Shown: positions 1 to 8,487, counted from the first letter of the stretch. The stretch: DNA of 64,000 nt from Paenibacillus elgii NBRC 100335 (GCF_004000865.1 NZ_BIMB01000014.1:1-64000); one strand, 5' to 3'. Program-made: numbers and translations. The notes: generated from the letters alone by a model not told the origin.

Positions 1-241
1 ACCGCTCGCGCAGCGCGCGCACCGCGCCCGAGGCCGCCCACGCTTCCAGCTGCGGCGTAAAAACGGGGCTCACGACGGTGACGTGAGCCCCCGCCTCGAG
101 GAGCGCGCGTGCCTTGCGCTCCGCTACCCGGCCGCCGCCGATAATGGCGCATGGCCGCCCTTCAAGATCGAGCATAGCGGGATAGTAGGATTTGACGCCG
201 GGGGACGGCCCCGGGAGCCTTCCTTCGCCAGCTTTCGTCAT
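1..241 (-). CDS. Precorrin-2 dehydrogenase / sirohydrochlorin ferrochelatase, N-terminal part (cut by window edge)
   Basis: The frame starts with ATG at 241 after a GGGGGC ribosome site and runs off the left edge, so about 80 residues are visible. They read as the NAD-binding half of a Met8/CysG-N type enzyme: the stretch YYPAMLDLEGRPCAIIGGGR holds the dinucleotide-binding glycines, followed by VAERKARALLEAGAHVTVVSP, the usual end of the first Rossmann strand pair. The family oxidises precorrin-2 to sirohydrochlorin and may insert iron to make siroheme in the cytosol. It follows hemX by 14 bp, so it is probably the third gene of the hemA-hemX transcript, a common arrangement in Bacillales. 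The catalytic part lies outside the window. Confidence 0.88.
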   Translation of the reverse strand, partial: MTKAGEGRLPGPSPGVKSYYPAMLDLEGRPCAIIGGGRVAERKARALLEAGAHVTVVSPVFTPQLEAWAASGAVRALRER

Positions 242-255
242 TTCCTACGCCCCCT

Positions 256-1080
256 TTAGGACCATTGGTGAAAGTTCGAATATTGATTAGCCAACAAAAA
301 GTTAAGCAGCGTAATGATAAACGCGGCCAAATTCCACAACGCCAGTCGGTTGCCTGCCGCTTTCATCACCAACCGTTGAAACAAATAAAAAATATAAGCC
401 AACAGCACGAACCAGGAATTCAGCACCTTCGGATCGAAAAACAGCATCAAATCGCCCTCAAGCGCGATCCAGACGATTCCAAGCGACAGCGTAAGCAGCA
501 GAAGCGGAGCTCCGATAACTACGGAAACAAACGCGTAACGGTCCGTATTCTCCAAGCTCGGCAGCCGCAGCATTTGCTGCGACCACTGCTTCTCCTTCAG
601 CTTGCGGTGCAGGAACAAGTACATGCCGGAAAAAATGGCGGATACGACGAATGCGACATAGCCGGAAATCGCGAACGTAATATGAATGAACAGCAGCTCA
701 TCGTTAATGTTCCAATGCGCCAAGGTTGGCGCCAGCCCCGGCCGGCTGAAAACGTTAAGCGCAAATGTCGCGAATCCGAACACGTTTACCAAAAACACAA
801 ACAGCTCGATCCGGAAAAACCGGTTCACGATCAGCGAGACGGTCACAAGCAGCCAAGATAAAATAAAAAGCGTTTCGAACATGGAAAACGCCGACAACTT
901 GCCGTGCGTGACCAAGCTGTAGATTAAGTAGGCGGTTTGCAGTGCCCATACAAAAGAAAGCAACCCTGTCCCCATCCGCTTTGCACTTCGGTTCGGACCG
1001 ACAAAGTCCGAGAAGTAAAACAGGAGGCTCAGGGCATAAATATATAAAATGACATCGTACAACCAGGTTTGAGTGACCAT
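256..1080 (-). CDS. hemX: HemX/CcsA-family membrane protein of the hem operon
   Basis: This 274-residue, highly hydrophobic protein has about eight predicted membrane segments and resembles the cytochrome c assembly (CcsA/ResC-like) family. Its position directly after hemA (15 bp gap) and before a siroheme gene matches Bacillus HemX, which is reported to affect the level of glutamyl-tRNA reductase. No canonical WWD haem-handling motif is obvious, in agreement with HemX rather than a true cytochrome c synthase. The assignment rests on hydrophobicity, length and context. Confidence 0.85.
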   Translation of the reverse strand: MVTQTWLYDVILYIYALSLLFYFSDFVGPNRSAKRMGTGLLSFVWALQTAYLIYSLVTHGKLSAFSMFETLFILSWLLVTVSLIVNRFFRIELFVFLVNVFGFATFALNVFSRPGLAPTLAHWNINDELLFIHITFAISGYVAFVVSAIFSGMYLFLHRKLKEKQWSQQMLRLPSLENTDRYAFVSVVIGAPLLLLTLSLGIVWIALEGDLMLFFDPKVLNSWFVLLAYIFYLFQRLVMKAAGNRLALWNLAAFIITLLNFLLANQYSNFHQWS

Positions 1081-1095
1081 GCTGTTCCTTTCCGG

Positions 1096-2499
1096 TCAAG
1101 CTTTGGCCAGAACGTCAAGCGCTTCGGCAGGTGCCGCAGCCCGCACTTTGGATAGCAGTTCTTCCTTGATCCGATCCTGCGCCGCCTCCGCCTCCTGCTT
1201 CCGTACCGCCTGCTCCACCCGTTTTTGCTCAGCCAAAGGCTCTTCCAAAGCAAAAATTTTCGTGAACATGTCCAGCGCGTCATCCCCGTGACGCTCGGCA
1301 GCCATTTCTTTAATGCGGACAATGGGATCGCGCAGCATCTGATTGACGATGCTTTTCGTTAATTTGCGAATGACCTTCAATTCGTGTTCGTCCAAATCCG
1401 GCAACTTCTTCATCAAGCTGTCCATCGTTTCCTCGTGAATCGTGGCCGCTTTGGTCTGCAGCGCTTGAATGACCGGGCTGACACCCAGCGTTTTCGTCCA
1501 CTGCTCGAAGGCCGCCATTTCCTCGCGGATCATTTTCTCAATCTGCACCGCAGCTTTACGCCTCTCTTCCAAATGAGAGTTCACGAGCGAGTGAAGATTG
1601 TCGATATCGTATAAAAAGACGTTCGGCATCTCGCCAAGCCGCGGATCGAGATCCCTCGGAACCGCGATATCAATCATGAACAGCGGTCGCGAACGGCGCC
1701 GCTGCAAAATACAGGATACCTGCTCAGCCGTCAGTACGTAACCGGCGGCTCCGGTAGAGCTGATCACGATGTCGGCTTCTTCCAGGTGCGCCATCAGCCG
1801 GTCCATCGTGCTCGCCACGCCCCGGAACTTGTCCGCCAGCTCTTGCGCCCGGCTGAGCGTCCGGTTCACGACGATTACTTTGTCGGCTCCGTTTGCGTAC
1901 AGGTGCTTAACGGTCAGCTCGCTCATTTTGCCCGCGCCGATAATCAGCACTTTCTTGTGTGCGTAGCTGCCAAAAATACGTTTGCCCAGCTCGACGGCCG
2001 CATAGCTGACAGACACCGGATTTTCACCGATGCCGGTCTCAAAATGGGCCCGTTTGGCCATCGTTACGGCTTGCTTGAACAACGTGTTGAACAAAACGCC
2101 GGTCGTCTTCTCGCGCTGAGCCAGCAGGAACGCGTCCCGAACCTGCCCCAAAATTTGCGTCTCGCCGATGACCATGGAGTCGAGACCGCTCGTTACGCGG
2201 AATAAATGCTCGATCGCCTTCTCGTTCTCGTAAACGTACAAATGTTCCTGAAACTCTCCGCGCGGCACGCCGAACCATTTCTCGATAAATGCCCGCAAAT
2301 AATGGGCACAGGGCTGGCGGTCGACCGCTACGTACAATTCCGTCCGGTTGCAGGTTCCCACGACGACGCACTCCATGACGCTCTTCGTTTCCTTGAGCTC
2401 CTTGAGCGCCAGCGGCAAATCCCCTTCGGCGAATGTAAATTTTTCTCTGATGGACACCGGTGCTGTGCGATAATTTAAACCCGCCACGACGATATGCAT
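1096..2499 (-). CDS. hemA: Glutamyl-tRNA reductase
   Basis: HemA reduces glutamyl-tRNA(Glu) to glutamate-1-semialdehyde, the first step of C5-pathway tetrapyrrole synthesis. The nucleophilic cysteine sits in GTCNRTELY, followed by GLDSMVIGETQILGQVRDAF; a Rossmann motif GAGKMSELTVKHL and VVNRT mark the NADPH domain, and MIDIAVPRDLDP closes it. The C-terminal dimerisation helix contains NQMLRDPIVRIKEMA. I place the start at the ATG beginning MHIVVAGLNYR, as in Bacillus HemA; a GTG nine bases earlier lies only three bases from the AGGAGG. An extended -10 lies about 35 bases upstream. Length 467 residues is normal. Confidence 0.96.
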   Translation of the reverse strand: MHIVVAGLNYRTAPVSIREKFTFAEGDLPLALKELKETKSVMECVVVGTCNRTELYVAVDRQPCAHYLRAFIEKWFGVPRGEFQEHLYVYENEKAIEHLFRVTSGLDSMVIGETQILGQVRDAFLLAQREKTTGVLFNTLFKQAVTMAKRAHFETGIGENPVSVSYAAVELGKRIFGSYAHKKVLIIGAGKMSELTVKHLYANGADKVIVVNRTLSRAQELADKFRGVASTMDRLMAHLEEADIVISSTGAAGYVLTAEQVSCILQRRRSRPLFMIDIAVPRDLDPRLGEMPNVFLYDIDNLHSLVNSHLEERRKAAVQIEKMIREEMAAFEQWTKTLGVSPVIQALQTKAATIHEETMDSLMKKLPDLDEHELKVIRKLTKSIVNQMLRDPIVRIKEMAAERHGDDALDMFTKIFALEEPLAEQKRVEQAVRKQEAEAAQDRIKEELLSKVRAAAPAEALDVLAKA

Positions 2500-2534
2500 C
2501 TGGTTCACCTGCCTCCTCCTCGTAAAGTCAATTT

Positions 2535-2543
2535 ATTATATCA
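2535..2543 (-). promoter_or_regulatory. Extended -10 promoter element upstream of hemA
   Basis: On the minus strand the sequence is TGATATAAT, a perfect TATAAT with the TGn extension, about 36 bases before the hemA start. No good -35 is visible at 17 bp, as is usual for extended -10 promoters. Confidence 0.45.
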
Positions 2544-2630
2544 CACCATGTGGAACAAGTCCGAGTTTTTGCGACAATAATTTTGAAAGTTTTATTACAG
2601 GGAAGAGGGGGGGGCTCCATCCCCCTAAAT

Positions 2631-2670
2631 CCCCCTTCGTAAGGGGGACCCCAGGGGGCTTGCCCCCTGG
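2631..2670. repeat. Two adjacent C/G-run hairpins
   Basis: CCCCCTT-cgt-AAGGGGG at 2631-2647 and CCAGGGGGC-tt-GCCCCCTGG at 2651-2670 are perfect or near-perfect palindromes in the gene-free stretch after hemA's promoter. They resemble dispersed intergenic repeats rather than a terminator, because neither flanking gene ends here and no T-run follows. Confidence 0.6.
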
Positions 2671-2715
2671 ACCCCCGAGCTTCGATGCACAGTTGGTGGA
2701 GTGATCGCTTTTCCT

Positions 2716-2770
2716 CCTTGTGTTAACCGGCCCCTCCCTCTTATGGAGAGGAGGGCCGGTTAACGCAAGG
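2716..2770. repeat. Long imperfect palindrome (about 24-bp arms)
   Basis: Arms CCTTGTGTTAACCGGCCC (left) and GGGCCGGTTAACGCAAGG (right) pair with few mismatches across a short TTATGG centre. It is one of a run of palindromes between 2.6 and 2.96 kb, with no open frame or T-run. Confidence 0.65.
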
Positions 2771-2858
2771 ATACGCTTAACGGCGTGCGGGAACGGGTAA
2801 AGAACGTGGGAGGCGTAGAGACGCGCATGAGAGCTGACTGTGGCGCCGGGATCGCGTC

Positions 2859-2906
2859 TGTTCAGGAGAGGCCGGCTTCCCTTGGGAAGCGGCCGTCTCC
2901 TGAACA
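2859..2906. repeat. Long hairpin (about 22-bp arms)
   Basis: TGTTCAGGAGA and TCTCCTGAACA form the outer arms; GGCCGGCTTCCC and GGGAAGCGGCC pair inside with one bulge. The loop is only about two bases. Confidence 0.65.
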
Positions 2907-2921
2907 CGCTTCACTGCGATC

Positions 2922-2956
2922 GGCTCGACTCCCACACTCCCCGATGGGAGCGAGCC
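2922..2956. repeat. Hairpin with GGCTCG/CGAGCC arms
   Basis: GGCTCG-a-CTCCC pairs with GGGAG-CGAGCC around a ten-base loop. It is the fourth structure of the 2.6-2.96 kb palindrome run. From here to 3181 I see nothing coding; the DNA is pyrimidine-rich. Confidence 0.5.
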
Positions 2957-3181
2957 ATGCCCGCACCCTTCCACAGATCATTCCCTAACTTTCCCCCAAC
3001 ATCCTATCACGCACGATTAAAGCAGGCTGTGATTGAAATCACGCTCACCTTACCTATGCGTCTACCAACCTTTTACCCTCTCCTGATTCCTTCCCCTACC
3101 TTCTACCATACCGCCCTGACCTGCCTAAGGCTGCCAGTTTTAGTTTCCTCCGAAACGGGCGGGCCTATACGACTCCGGCGA

Positions 3182-3712
3182 TTATTGCAGCAGCTTTTTG
3201 CGCAGGAGGTCGGCGATCGCTTTGTCGGATTTCATCAAACGGTCGTTCTGCGAACCGACAATATCGGCACCGCTCGACATCAGTTTGGCGTAAGCCTCGT
3301 ACAGGTCGGTGTATAGCTTCGAAACGTCTCCGAGGGTTTGGGCCTCCTCCGCGCGCAGAGGGCGGGAGCCGCCGACCTGGAGACGCAGCAAATATTGCAT
3401 GAGCTGGGCGAGCGAATCGAGCTTCGCCAAACTGCTGTCGCCGTAGGCAAGCGCCAGATGATCGTGTGCGAATGAAGCGGAGTAAACGGCTTGACGAAGC
3501 GCGCTGAGCGAGTCGGTATCCTTGAGCTTTCCGGTTTCCTGCAAGTAGCTGCCAAGCAGCTCCATTTGAAAGAGGGATACTTGATACAGCAGCTTCTCCG
3601 CTTTTTCGGGCGGTGCCTTATGGCCGATCAGCTCTGCGATTTGCAGAACGGGCCAGATGATCAGCACGGCTACGATCAGGTACATGAACAGCTTTTTTCT
3701 GAATCTTTTCAA
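3182..3712 (-). CDS. Small membrane-anchored protein, function unknown
   Basis: The longest open frame begins at 3793, but the only good ribosome site (AGGAGGGGG) precedes a TTG at 3712, giving 176 residues; the upstream part would be translated GC-rich leader. The protein starts with basic residues (LKRFRKKLF), then one hydrophobic segment (MYLIVAVLIIWPVLQIAELI), then an extracytoplasmic helical domain of about 140 residues rich in Leu, Ala and charged residues. I do not recognise the family. It stands alone: the hairpin at 3792-3824 separates it from speD upstream. Confidence 0.7.
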   Translation of the reverse strand: MKRFRKKLFMYLIVAVLIIWPVLQIAELIGHKAPPEKAEKLLYQVSLFQMELLGSYLQETGKLKDTDSLSALRQAVYSASFAHDHLALAYGDSSLAKLDSLAQLMQYLLRLQVGGSRPLRAEEAQTLGDVSKLYTDLYEAYAKLMSSGADIVGSQNDRLMKSDKAIADLLRKKLLQ

Positions 3713-3791
3713 CCCGGGTCCCCCTCCTCTGCCTGCGGCGGACGGACGCCGCAGGAACCAAGCTCTCTTTGAGAGTGTATGGGCCCGGGGC

Positions 3792-3824
3792 AAAAGAAAT
3801 AACCACGGAATCGTCCGTGGTTAT
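3792..3824 (-). terminator. Rho-independent terminator of speD
   Basis: On the minus strand ATAACCACGG-acgatt-CCGTGGTTAT is followed by TTTCTTTTG, 18 bases after the speD stop. Confidence 0.8.
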
Positions 3825-3841
3825 CGTATATGCGCTTGTAA

Positions 3842-4243
3842 TTATTTTACCAATTCAGCTTGCTTCAATGCCGGTGTTTCGACTTGCAGTTCACCCATAC
3901 CGCGAACCAGTTTTTTCGCGTGAGATACTTCCGGCTTCAGCACGGACAGCATGTGCTCGATCGCGAGTTGAGGGTCTACCGTCTCGCCGCAAGTATAGCA
4001 GTCAAGGGCAGCAAATCCTCTCTCAGGATACGTATGAATGGAGAGATGACTTTCCGACAACATGACCAGAACGGTTGCCCCTTGGGGCTCAAATTGTTTG
4101 GATTGTACCGACAAAACGGTTGCTCCACATACCTCAGCAGCTTCTACCATTTGCGCTTGTAACCATTCAGCATTGTTGAGAAGCTCAAAATCTACTCCCC
4201 AAGTGTCTACAGCTACGTGTCTTCCGAAAGTTGAATATTCCAT
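3842..4243 (-). CDS. speD: S-adenosylmethionine decarboxylase proenzyme
   Basis: SpeD decarboxylates S-adenosylmethionine to the aminopropyl donor for spermidine synthesis. At 133 residues it is the short bacterial class 1B form. The proenzyme cleaves itself between Glu64 and Ser65 in the motif SESHLSIHTYPE; Ser65 becomes the pyruvoyl group. His70 and Cys84 (in LDCYTCG) correspond to the conserved processing and catalytic residues. The start follows AAGGGGG. No speE or other polyamine gene is adjacent, so it is a single-gene transcript with its own promoter, a structured leader of about 140 bases, and a terminator. Confidence 0.95.
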   Translation of the reverse strand: MEYSTFGRHVAVDTWGVDFELLNNAEWLQAQMVEAAEVCGATVLSVQSKQFEPQGATVLVMLSESHLSIHTYPERGFAALDCYTCGETVDPQLAIEHMLSVLKPEVSHAKKLVRGMGELQVETPALKQAELVK

Positions 4244-4294
4244 CTTCCGGTTCCCCCTTCCTAGGAATAAAATGTTTTGAAAATTTCATCCGCT

Positions 4295-4358
4295 AGGACC
4301 TACGTCATTCACTTCCCGAGGGAATAATCTCTCGCAACATTACATGTCCTGAGTGAAT
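4295..4358 (-). ncRNA. Pseudoknot-capable 5' leader of speD (candidate cis-regulatory RNA)
   Basis: In the speD transcript, AUUCACU (4358-4352) can pair with AGUGAAU (4313-4307), and AGGAC (4350-4346) with GUCCU (4299-4295). The two helices cross (1-2-1'-2'), which is an H-type pseudoknot. A small CGAG/CUCG hairpin (4334-4317) sits in the connecting loop. The structure lies between the likely transcription start (near 4383) and the ribosome site (near 4255). It does not match the SAM-I, SAM-II or preQ1 consensus as I know them. The pairing is read directly; the regulatory role is inference. Confidence 0.5.
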
Positions 4359-4389
4359 CCTGGTTCCTATTTTGTTTTCAACGAAGATA

Positions 4390-4418
4390 AAAATAACATC
4401 TATTGAACAGAAATGCAA
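4390..4418 (-). promoter_or_regulatory. Likely sigma-A promoter of speD
   Basis: On the minus strand TTGCAT (4418-4413), 17-bp spacer, TATTTT (4395-4390). It gives a leader of about 140 bases containing the pseudoknot. Confidence 0.45.
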
Positions 4419-4438
4419 CCCTTTTTTTTGCACAGGCC

Positions 4439-4570
4439 ATATTTACCTGTGGGAGGGTGGCACACAACAATAAATTATGCCTGAGGCCCGCCCGGGGTGT
4501 AAGCCGCGAAGCCCCGGATAAGCCCAACTTTTCCGTTTTTTTCTTGTCGCTTCTTTCCTAAGGTAAATAT
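4439..4570. repeat. 10-bp inverted repeat bounding a GC-rich insert upstream of speD
   Basis: ATATTTACCT (4439-4448) and its exact reverse complement AGGTAAATAT (4561-4570) flank about 110 bases containing CCCGGGG and CCCCGG runs. Each arm has a GGAGGG-type hexamer close by. No open frame is present. Role unknown; it could be a small non-autonomous element. Confidence 0.35.
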
Positions 4571-4591
4571 ACCCTCCGATGCATAAAAATA

Positions 4592-4642
4592 CAAAAAAAA
4601 CTCTTCCCTGCCCTTTTTACGGGCGATCAGGAAGAGTTTTTT
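4592..4642 (-). terminator. Terminator of the 4675-5262 gene
   Basis: AACTCTTCC and GGAAGAGTT pair with an inner CCC/GGG helix, followed on the minus strand by a run of eight T. It is also T-rich on the plus strand. Confidence 0.8.
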
Positions 4643-4674
4643 CCGCTATGATCGAGAAGTCTAAATAATATATG

Positions 4675-5262
4675 TTAAGCTTCGAGTACGAACAAGCGAT
4701 GGGTAAGTTTGTGCAAACGCCCGTCGATATGCTCGCGGATGGCGGCTTCTTGCATCTCGTTTCTCATGTCGAGCAGATGATTCACCTGGGCTTTGAGCAT
4801 TTGGATTTCCTGCTCCACCTCATTCTTATGGAACAGCTGCTCCAATTGTCCGGCGGTGTCCCGGTATTCGTAAATCACTTTTTCCGCGGCGCCCTTTTTC
4901 TCGGTAATCCGGATAACTGCGCCTTGCTTGTACGTATAGACCATCGTGTATGCTGCATAAATGCGATGCACCACCGCGTCGCCTTTAAATTCGGCTACGG
5001 CTTTGCGCATCAGGTTGACCAAATTTTTGTTGCGGATGCGGCATGTTCCCCGGCATACATACAAGTTCATTTCACGTTCGAACGACAGCACGATTTCTTC
5101 GCCGGCGTCGTCCGGCAATACCACCTCTTGATTTCCGTTTTCGAGTACTTTGACTTGCAGAGAGGCTCCGTGATCGACAAACATCCGAATGAACTTGGCC
5201 ATCTCGGCTTCCGTAAGCTGCAGGCAGGTTTTGACGTATTCGGTCGCTAACCTAATTGCCAT
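4675..5262 (-). CDS. Conserved cytosolic protein of unknown function
   Basis: The start is taken at ATG 5262 (MAIRLATEYVK), which has GAGGGA six bases upstream; two in-frame ATGs further up lack a ribosome site. The 195-residue protein has no signal peptide or membrane segment. Residues about 70-85 hold CRGTCRIRNKNL, with two cysteines, and the C-terminal 70 residues look coiled-coil (LEQLFHKNEVEQEIQMLKAQVNHLLDMRNEMQ). I believe similar proteins occur widely in Paenibacillus without a known role. A TATAAT at 5333-5328 on the minus strand is a possible -10. Single gene with its own terminator. Confidence 0.8.
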   Translation of the reverse strand: MAIRLATEYVKTCLQLTEAEMAKFIRMFVDHGASLQVKVLENGNQEVVLPDDAGEEIVLSFEREMNLYVCRGTCRIRNKNLVNLMRKAVAEFKGDAVVHRIYAAYTMVYTYKQGAVIRITEKKGAAEKVIYEYRDTAGQLEQLFHKNEVEQEIQMLKAQVNHLLDMRNEMQEAAIREHIDGRLHKLTHRLFVLEA

Positions 5263-5442
5263 AAAAATCCCTCGATTCATTTTTTTCAAACCATGTGTCT
5301 GTGAGCCTGATTCTATTGTCTATATACATTATACTACATAATTATTTAATATTCCTGCCAGGCAGCCATTGATTTTCGCCGGAAATCAGAAAATTCCGCG
5401 TTTTCCTCGCAGAAGGACGGCATAAAAGCTTAAAAACTCGTT

Positions 5443-8400
5443 TTACCTCCTTTTGTTCCGCAGTTCCCTGCGGCGCTGACGATGAAAAAACAATTCATAC
5501 ATCACCGGCACGATGACCAACGTGAGAAGCGTCGACGTAACCAAGCCCCCGATCACGACGACGGCAAGCCCTTTGGAAATCAAACTGCCCTCCGATTCGG
5601 TCAGCGCCAAAGGAATCAACGCGCAGACGGTAGCAAATGCGGTCATCAGAATAGGACGCAGCCGCGTTTTGCCCGCTTCGATAAGCGCCTCGCGTATGTT
5701 TAACCCGCTGTCGCGGTTTTGACGCACCCGGTCGATCAGCACAATCGCATTCGTCACGACGATGCCGACCAGCATCAACAGCCCGATCATGGCGCTGACC
5801 GATAGCGGCTCTCCGGTCAAATACAGGCCGAAGGCTGCGCCGACCGGTACGAACAACAGCGAAGACAAGATGACGAACGGAACGCGCGCTTGGCCGAAGG
5901 TAACGAGCATAACCAAATAAACTAACCCGATGGCCGCGGCAATCGCCACGCCCAGATCCTTAAACGTCTTCTCCGTCTCATCGCTGCCGCCCCCTAAACC
6001 AAGCGTCACACCTTCCGGCAGCGGGACAGCGGAAGCCGCGTCCTTCACCTCCTGCGTCGCTTGGCTGATGTTGTTTCCGGTCAGCTCCGCGCTGACCGCG
6101 GCATAGGGCTTGCCGTCCAGCTTCTGAATCGCGGATACGGAATCGGATGCTTCGACGGCTGCGACATCGCGAAGCAGCACCGGGCCTTTTTTACCGAATA
6201 GCGGCATTTGCTCCAGTTCGGCGGCATTGGCAGGACCCGCCGTATAGCTGGCCTGCAGCTTTTGCGCTTTGCCGTCCAGCTTGTACGTGCCGATCTCGAC
6301 CGGCTTGGTCCGGTCCACGACGAGTCCGAGCACCAGCTGGGGATCGACTCCCGCCGCGGCGGCTTTCCCGGGATCGATGCGGACGGTCCACTGCCGCTGC
6401 TTTTCGCGGAAATTGTTTTGGACCGAGCGCAGATAAGGAATCTGCTTCAGACGGTCCTCCATCCGCTTGGCGGCTTCCCCCAGTAGGTCCGGTTGGCTGC
6501 CGAACAGCCGAACTTCGACGCTTGTTCCGGTCATAGGGCCGCCGGAGCTCATTTCCTGCACTGTTACGGTTCCCTCCGGCGAGCTCTTTTTAACGATGGC
6601 ATCCATCTTGACCGCGAGCGTCTTAACGACGGCTTCGATATCGGCCGAGCGATTCACGCTCATCATGTATTGCGCCCGATTCTCCTGCTTGAGACCGGAA
6701 CGGTAATCAAGGCCGCCGATGGTTGTAAATACGTATTCGAAAACGTCCGGCTGTTCGCGGAGCATTTTTTCAATGTCTTTGGATATTTCATTCGTTTTCT
6801 GAAGCTGAGAAGCGGGCGGCAGCTGTACTCCGGCGGCAACGATCCGCTGTTTTTCGTTCGGCAAAAAAATAAATCCGAGCTTCGGTACCAGCAGAAGCGA
6901 CCCGGCAAGCACCGCCAGCGAAACGGCGATGACGGACCATTTGTGCCGCAGCGCCGAGGTAAGCATGGCCGCATACCCCCGCTGCAGCGCGCTTTCCCGC
7001 TCCTCCGTCTCCCGGATGCGGCCGAACGAAGCTTTGGCCAAAATTGGAACGAGGGTAACGGCGACAAGCAGCGAAGCAATGAGCGCAAAGACGACGGTCA
7101 GCGCAAACGGCTTAAAAAACGTTCCGGTAATTCCCCCTACGAAGCCGAGCGGCAAAAACACGACGACGGTCGTCAAGGTGGACGATGTGATCGCGCCCAT
7201 AATCTCTTTGGTCGCATCCAGCGTAATTTGCGTCCGGTCTTCGCCGGGCTTTCGTTGGCTCATGCGCCTGTAAATATTTTCGATCACCACGATGCTGTCG
7301 TCGACCACCCGCCCTACCGCAACGGCCATGCCGCCCAGCGTCATAATGTTCAGGGTGATATCCATGCGATTCAAGACGATCGATGCGATCAATAAAGACA
7401 AAGGGATGGATAAGACGGCGATGAGCGTCGCTCTTAGATTCCTCAGAAACAGAAGCACCGCCAAAGAGGCGAACAGCGCTCCGTATAGCCCTTCTCTCTG
7501 CAGGCTTTCGACGGACTTTTTGATTCCTTCCGACTGATCGAAAGCGAGCGTGTAATCGATCCGGTCCCGGTGCTTATTCAGCACGGCGAATGCCTGATCG
7601 GCGATTTCGACCGTATTGGCATCCTGCTTTTTGGAAATGGATAGGGCCAGGGCGCTTTTGTCGTTGTAGCGTACCAGCTCGGACGCTTCCTCTATCGGCT
7701 GCACCGCGGCGATATCTTCCAGAACGATCTCTGCGGGGATAGGCGGGAAACCAGTCTGGAGATCAAGCGCAAGCCGCTTCAATTCCTGAATGCCCGCCGC
7801 GCGCTGCTCGACCCGGACCGGTATGACCAGATCGTTCTGGACAACGGAGCCAGCCGGGAAGGATAAAAATAGCCCCTGCACTTTTTGCTGAATTTGGGTT
7901 AAGGTTAAATTATACGCTTTGGCTTTGGCGGGATCGACGGCAATTCGGATATAGCTTTCCTTTAATCCGCCTGCCGCGACGCTGCTGACACCGGGTATTT
8001 TTTCCAGTTCCGGCTGAATGTCCTGAACGATAAGCTCTTCAATGGAATCGCTCTGCTTCGAGAATACGGCCAAGTTCAGGATAGGCAGCGCGCTGAAATT
8101 CAATCGCGTCACTTTGGGCGTTACGCCTTCGGGAAGCTTCAGTCCCTTGAACGCGTCTTCTGCCTGACGGGAGGCCAGCTCCATATCCGTCCCGATCGGG
8201 TATTTCATCTGCACCACAGCGAAGCTTTCCATCGATTGGCTCGTTAACGATTCCAGGCCGCTGAGCGCTTTCAAGCTTCGTTCCAGCTCGCGCGTCACCC
8301 GCTCCTCCACATCGGCGGGAGCTGCCCCGGGATACACGGCCTGCACCGTTAGCGTGGGCAGTTCCACGTCCGGCAGCAGGTCCACTTTCAGGGACGTGAA

Positions 8401-8487
8401 AGCATATATTCCGCCGAGCATAAGCAGGATAGAGCCTAATATGATGGCGGCCGCATTTTTCAAGCTGAAACGGGTTAGTAGGTTCAA
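5443..8487 (-). CDS. RND-family efflux transporter, SwrC/AcrB type
   Basis: An inner-membrane proton-driven exporter of about 1014 residues. The N-terminus (NLLTRFSLKNAAAIILG) leads into the first membrane helix, followed by a porter loop with the typical LPDVELPTLTV and GAAPADVEERVT segments. The RND motif GRVVDDSIVVIENIYRRM lies in the helix 4 region, and a second copy of the fold starts near residue 520 (PNEKQRIVAAGVQLP; later MLVGIVVTNAIVLIDRVRQNRDSG). In B. subtilis the related SwrC exports surfactin and affects swarming; that role here is inference. I chose the TTG at 8487, ten bases after GCGAGGAGCG; the longer frame from 8538 has no ribosome site. No periplasmic adaptor gene is adjacent. 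Confidence 0.9.
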   Translation of the reverse strand: MNLLTRFSLKNAAAIILGSILLMLGGIYAFTSLKVDLLPDVELPTLTVQAVYPGAAPADVEERVTRELERSLKALSGLESLTSQSMESFAVVQMKYPIGTDMELASRQAEDAFKGLKLPEGVTPKVTRLNFSALPILNLAVFSKQSDSIEELIVQDIQPELEKIPGVSSVAAGGLKESYIRIAVDPAKAKAYNLTLTQIQQKVQGLFLSFPAGSVVQNDLVIPVRVEQRAAGIQELKRLALDLQTGFPPIPAEIVLEDIAAVQPIEEASELVRYNDKSALALSISKKQDANTVEIADQAFAVLNKHRDRIDYTLAFDQSEGIKKSVESLQREGLYGALFASLAVLLFLRNLRATLIAVLSIPLSLLIASIVLNRMDITLNIMTLGGMAVAVGRVVDDSIVVIENIYRRMSQRKPGEDRTQITLDATKEIMGAITSSTLTTVVVFLPLGFVGGITGTFFKPFALTVVFALIASLLVAVTLVPILAKASFGRIRETEERESALQRGYAAMLTSALRHKWSVIAVSLAVLAGSLLLVPKLGFIFLPNEKQRIVAAGVQLPPASQLQKTNEISKDIEKMLREQPDVFEYVFTTIGGLDYRSGLKQENRAQYMMSVNRSADIEAVVKTLAVKMDAIVKKSSPEGTVTVQEMSSGGPMTGTSVEVRLFGSQPDLLGEAAKRMEDRLKQIPYLRSVQNNFREKQRQWTVRIDPGKAAAAGVDPQLVLGLVVDRTKPVEIGTYKLDGKAQKLQASYTAGPANAAELEQMPLFGKKGPVLLRDVAAVEASDSVSAIQKLDGKPYAAVSAELTGNNISQATQEVKDAASAVPLPEGVTLGLGGGSDETEKTFKDLGVAIAAAIGLVYLVMLVTFGQARVPFVILSSLLFVPVGAAFGLYLTGEPLSVSAMIGLLMLVGIVVTNAIVLIDRVRQNRDSGLNIREALIEAGKTRLRPILMTAFATVCALIPLALTESEGSLISKGLAVVVIGGLVTSTLLTLVIVPVMYELFFHRQRRRELRNKRR

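Noticed and set aside
2840-3316. 158-codon open frame through the palindromes
   Set aside because: Covers non-coding hairpins and runs opposite the membrane-protein gene; low-complexity product.
5443-5520. Truncated end of the RND exporter
   Set aside because: The reading ends in a basic tail after the last membrane helix, as in normal SwrC-type proteins.
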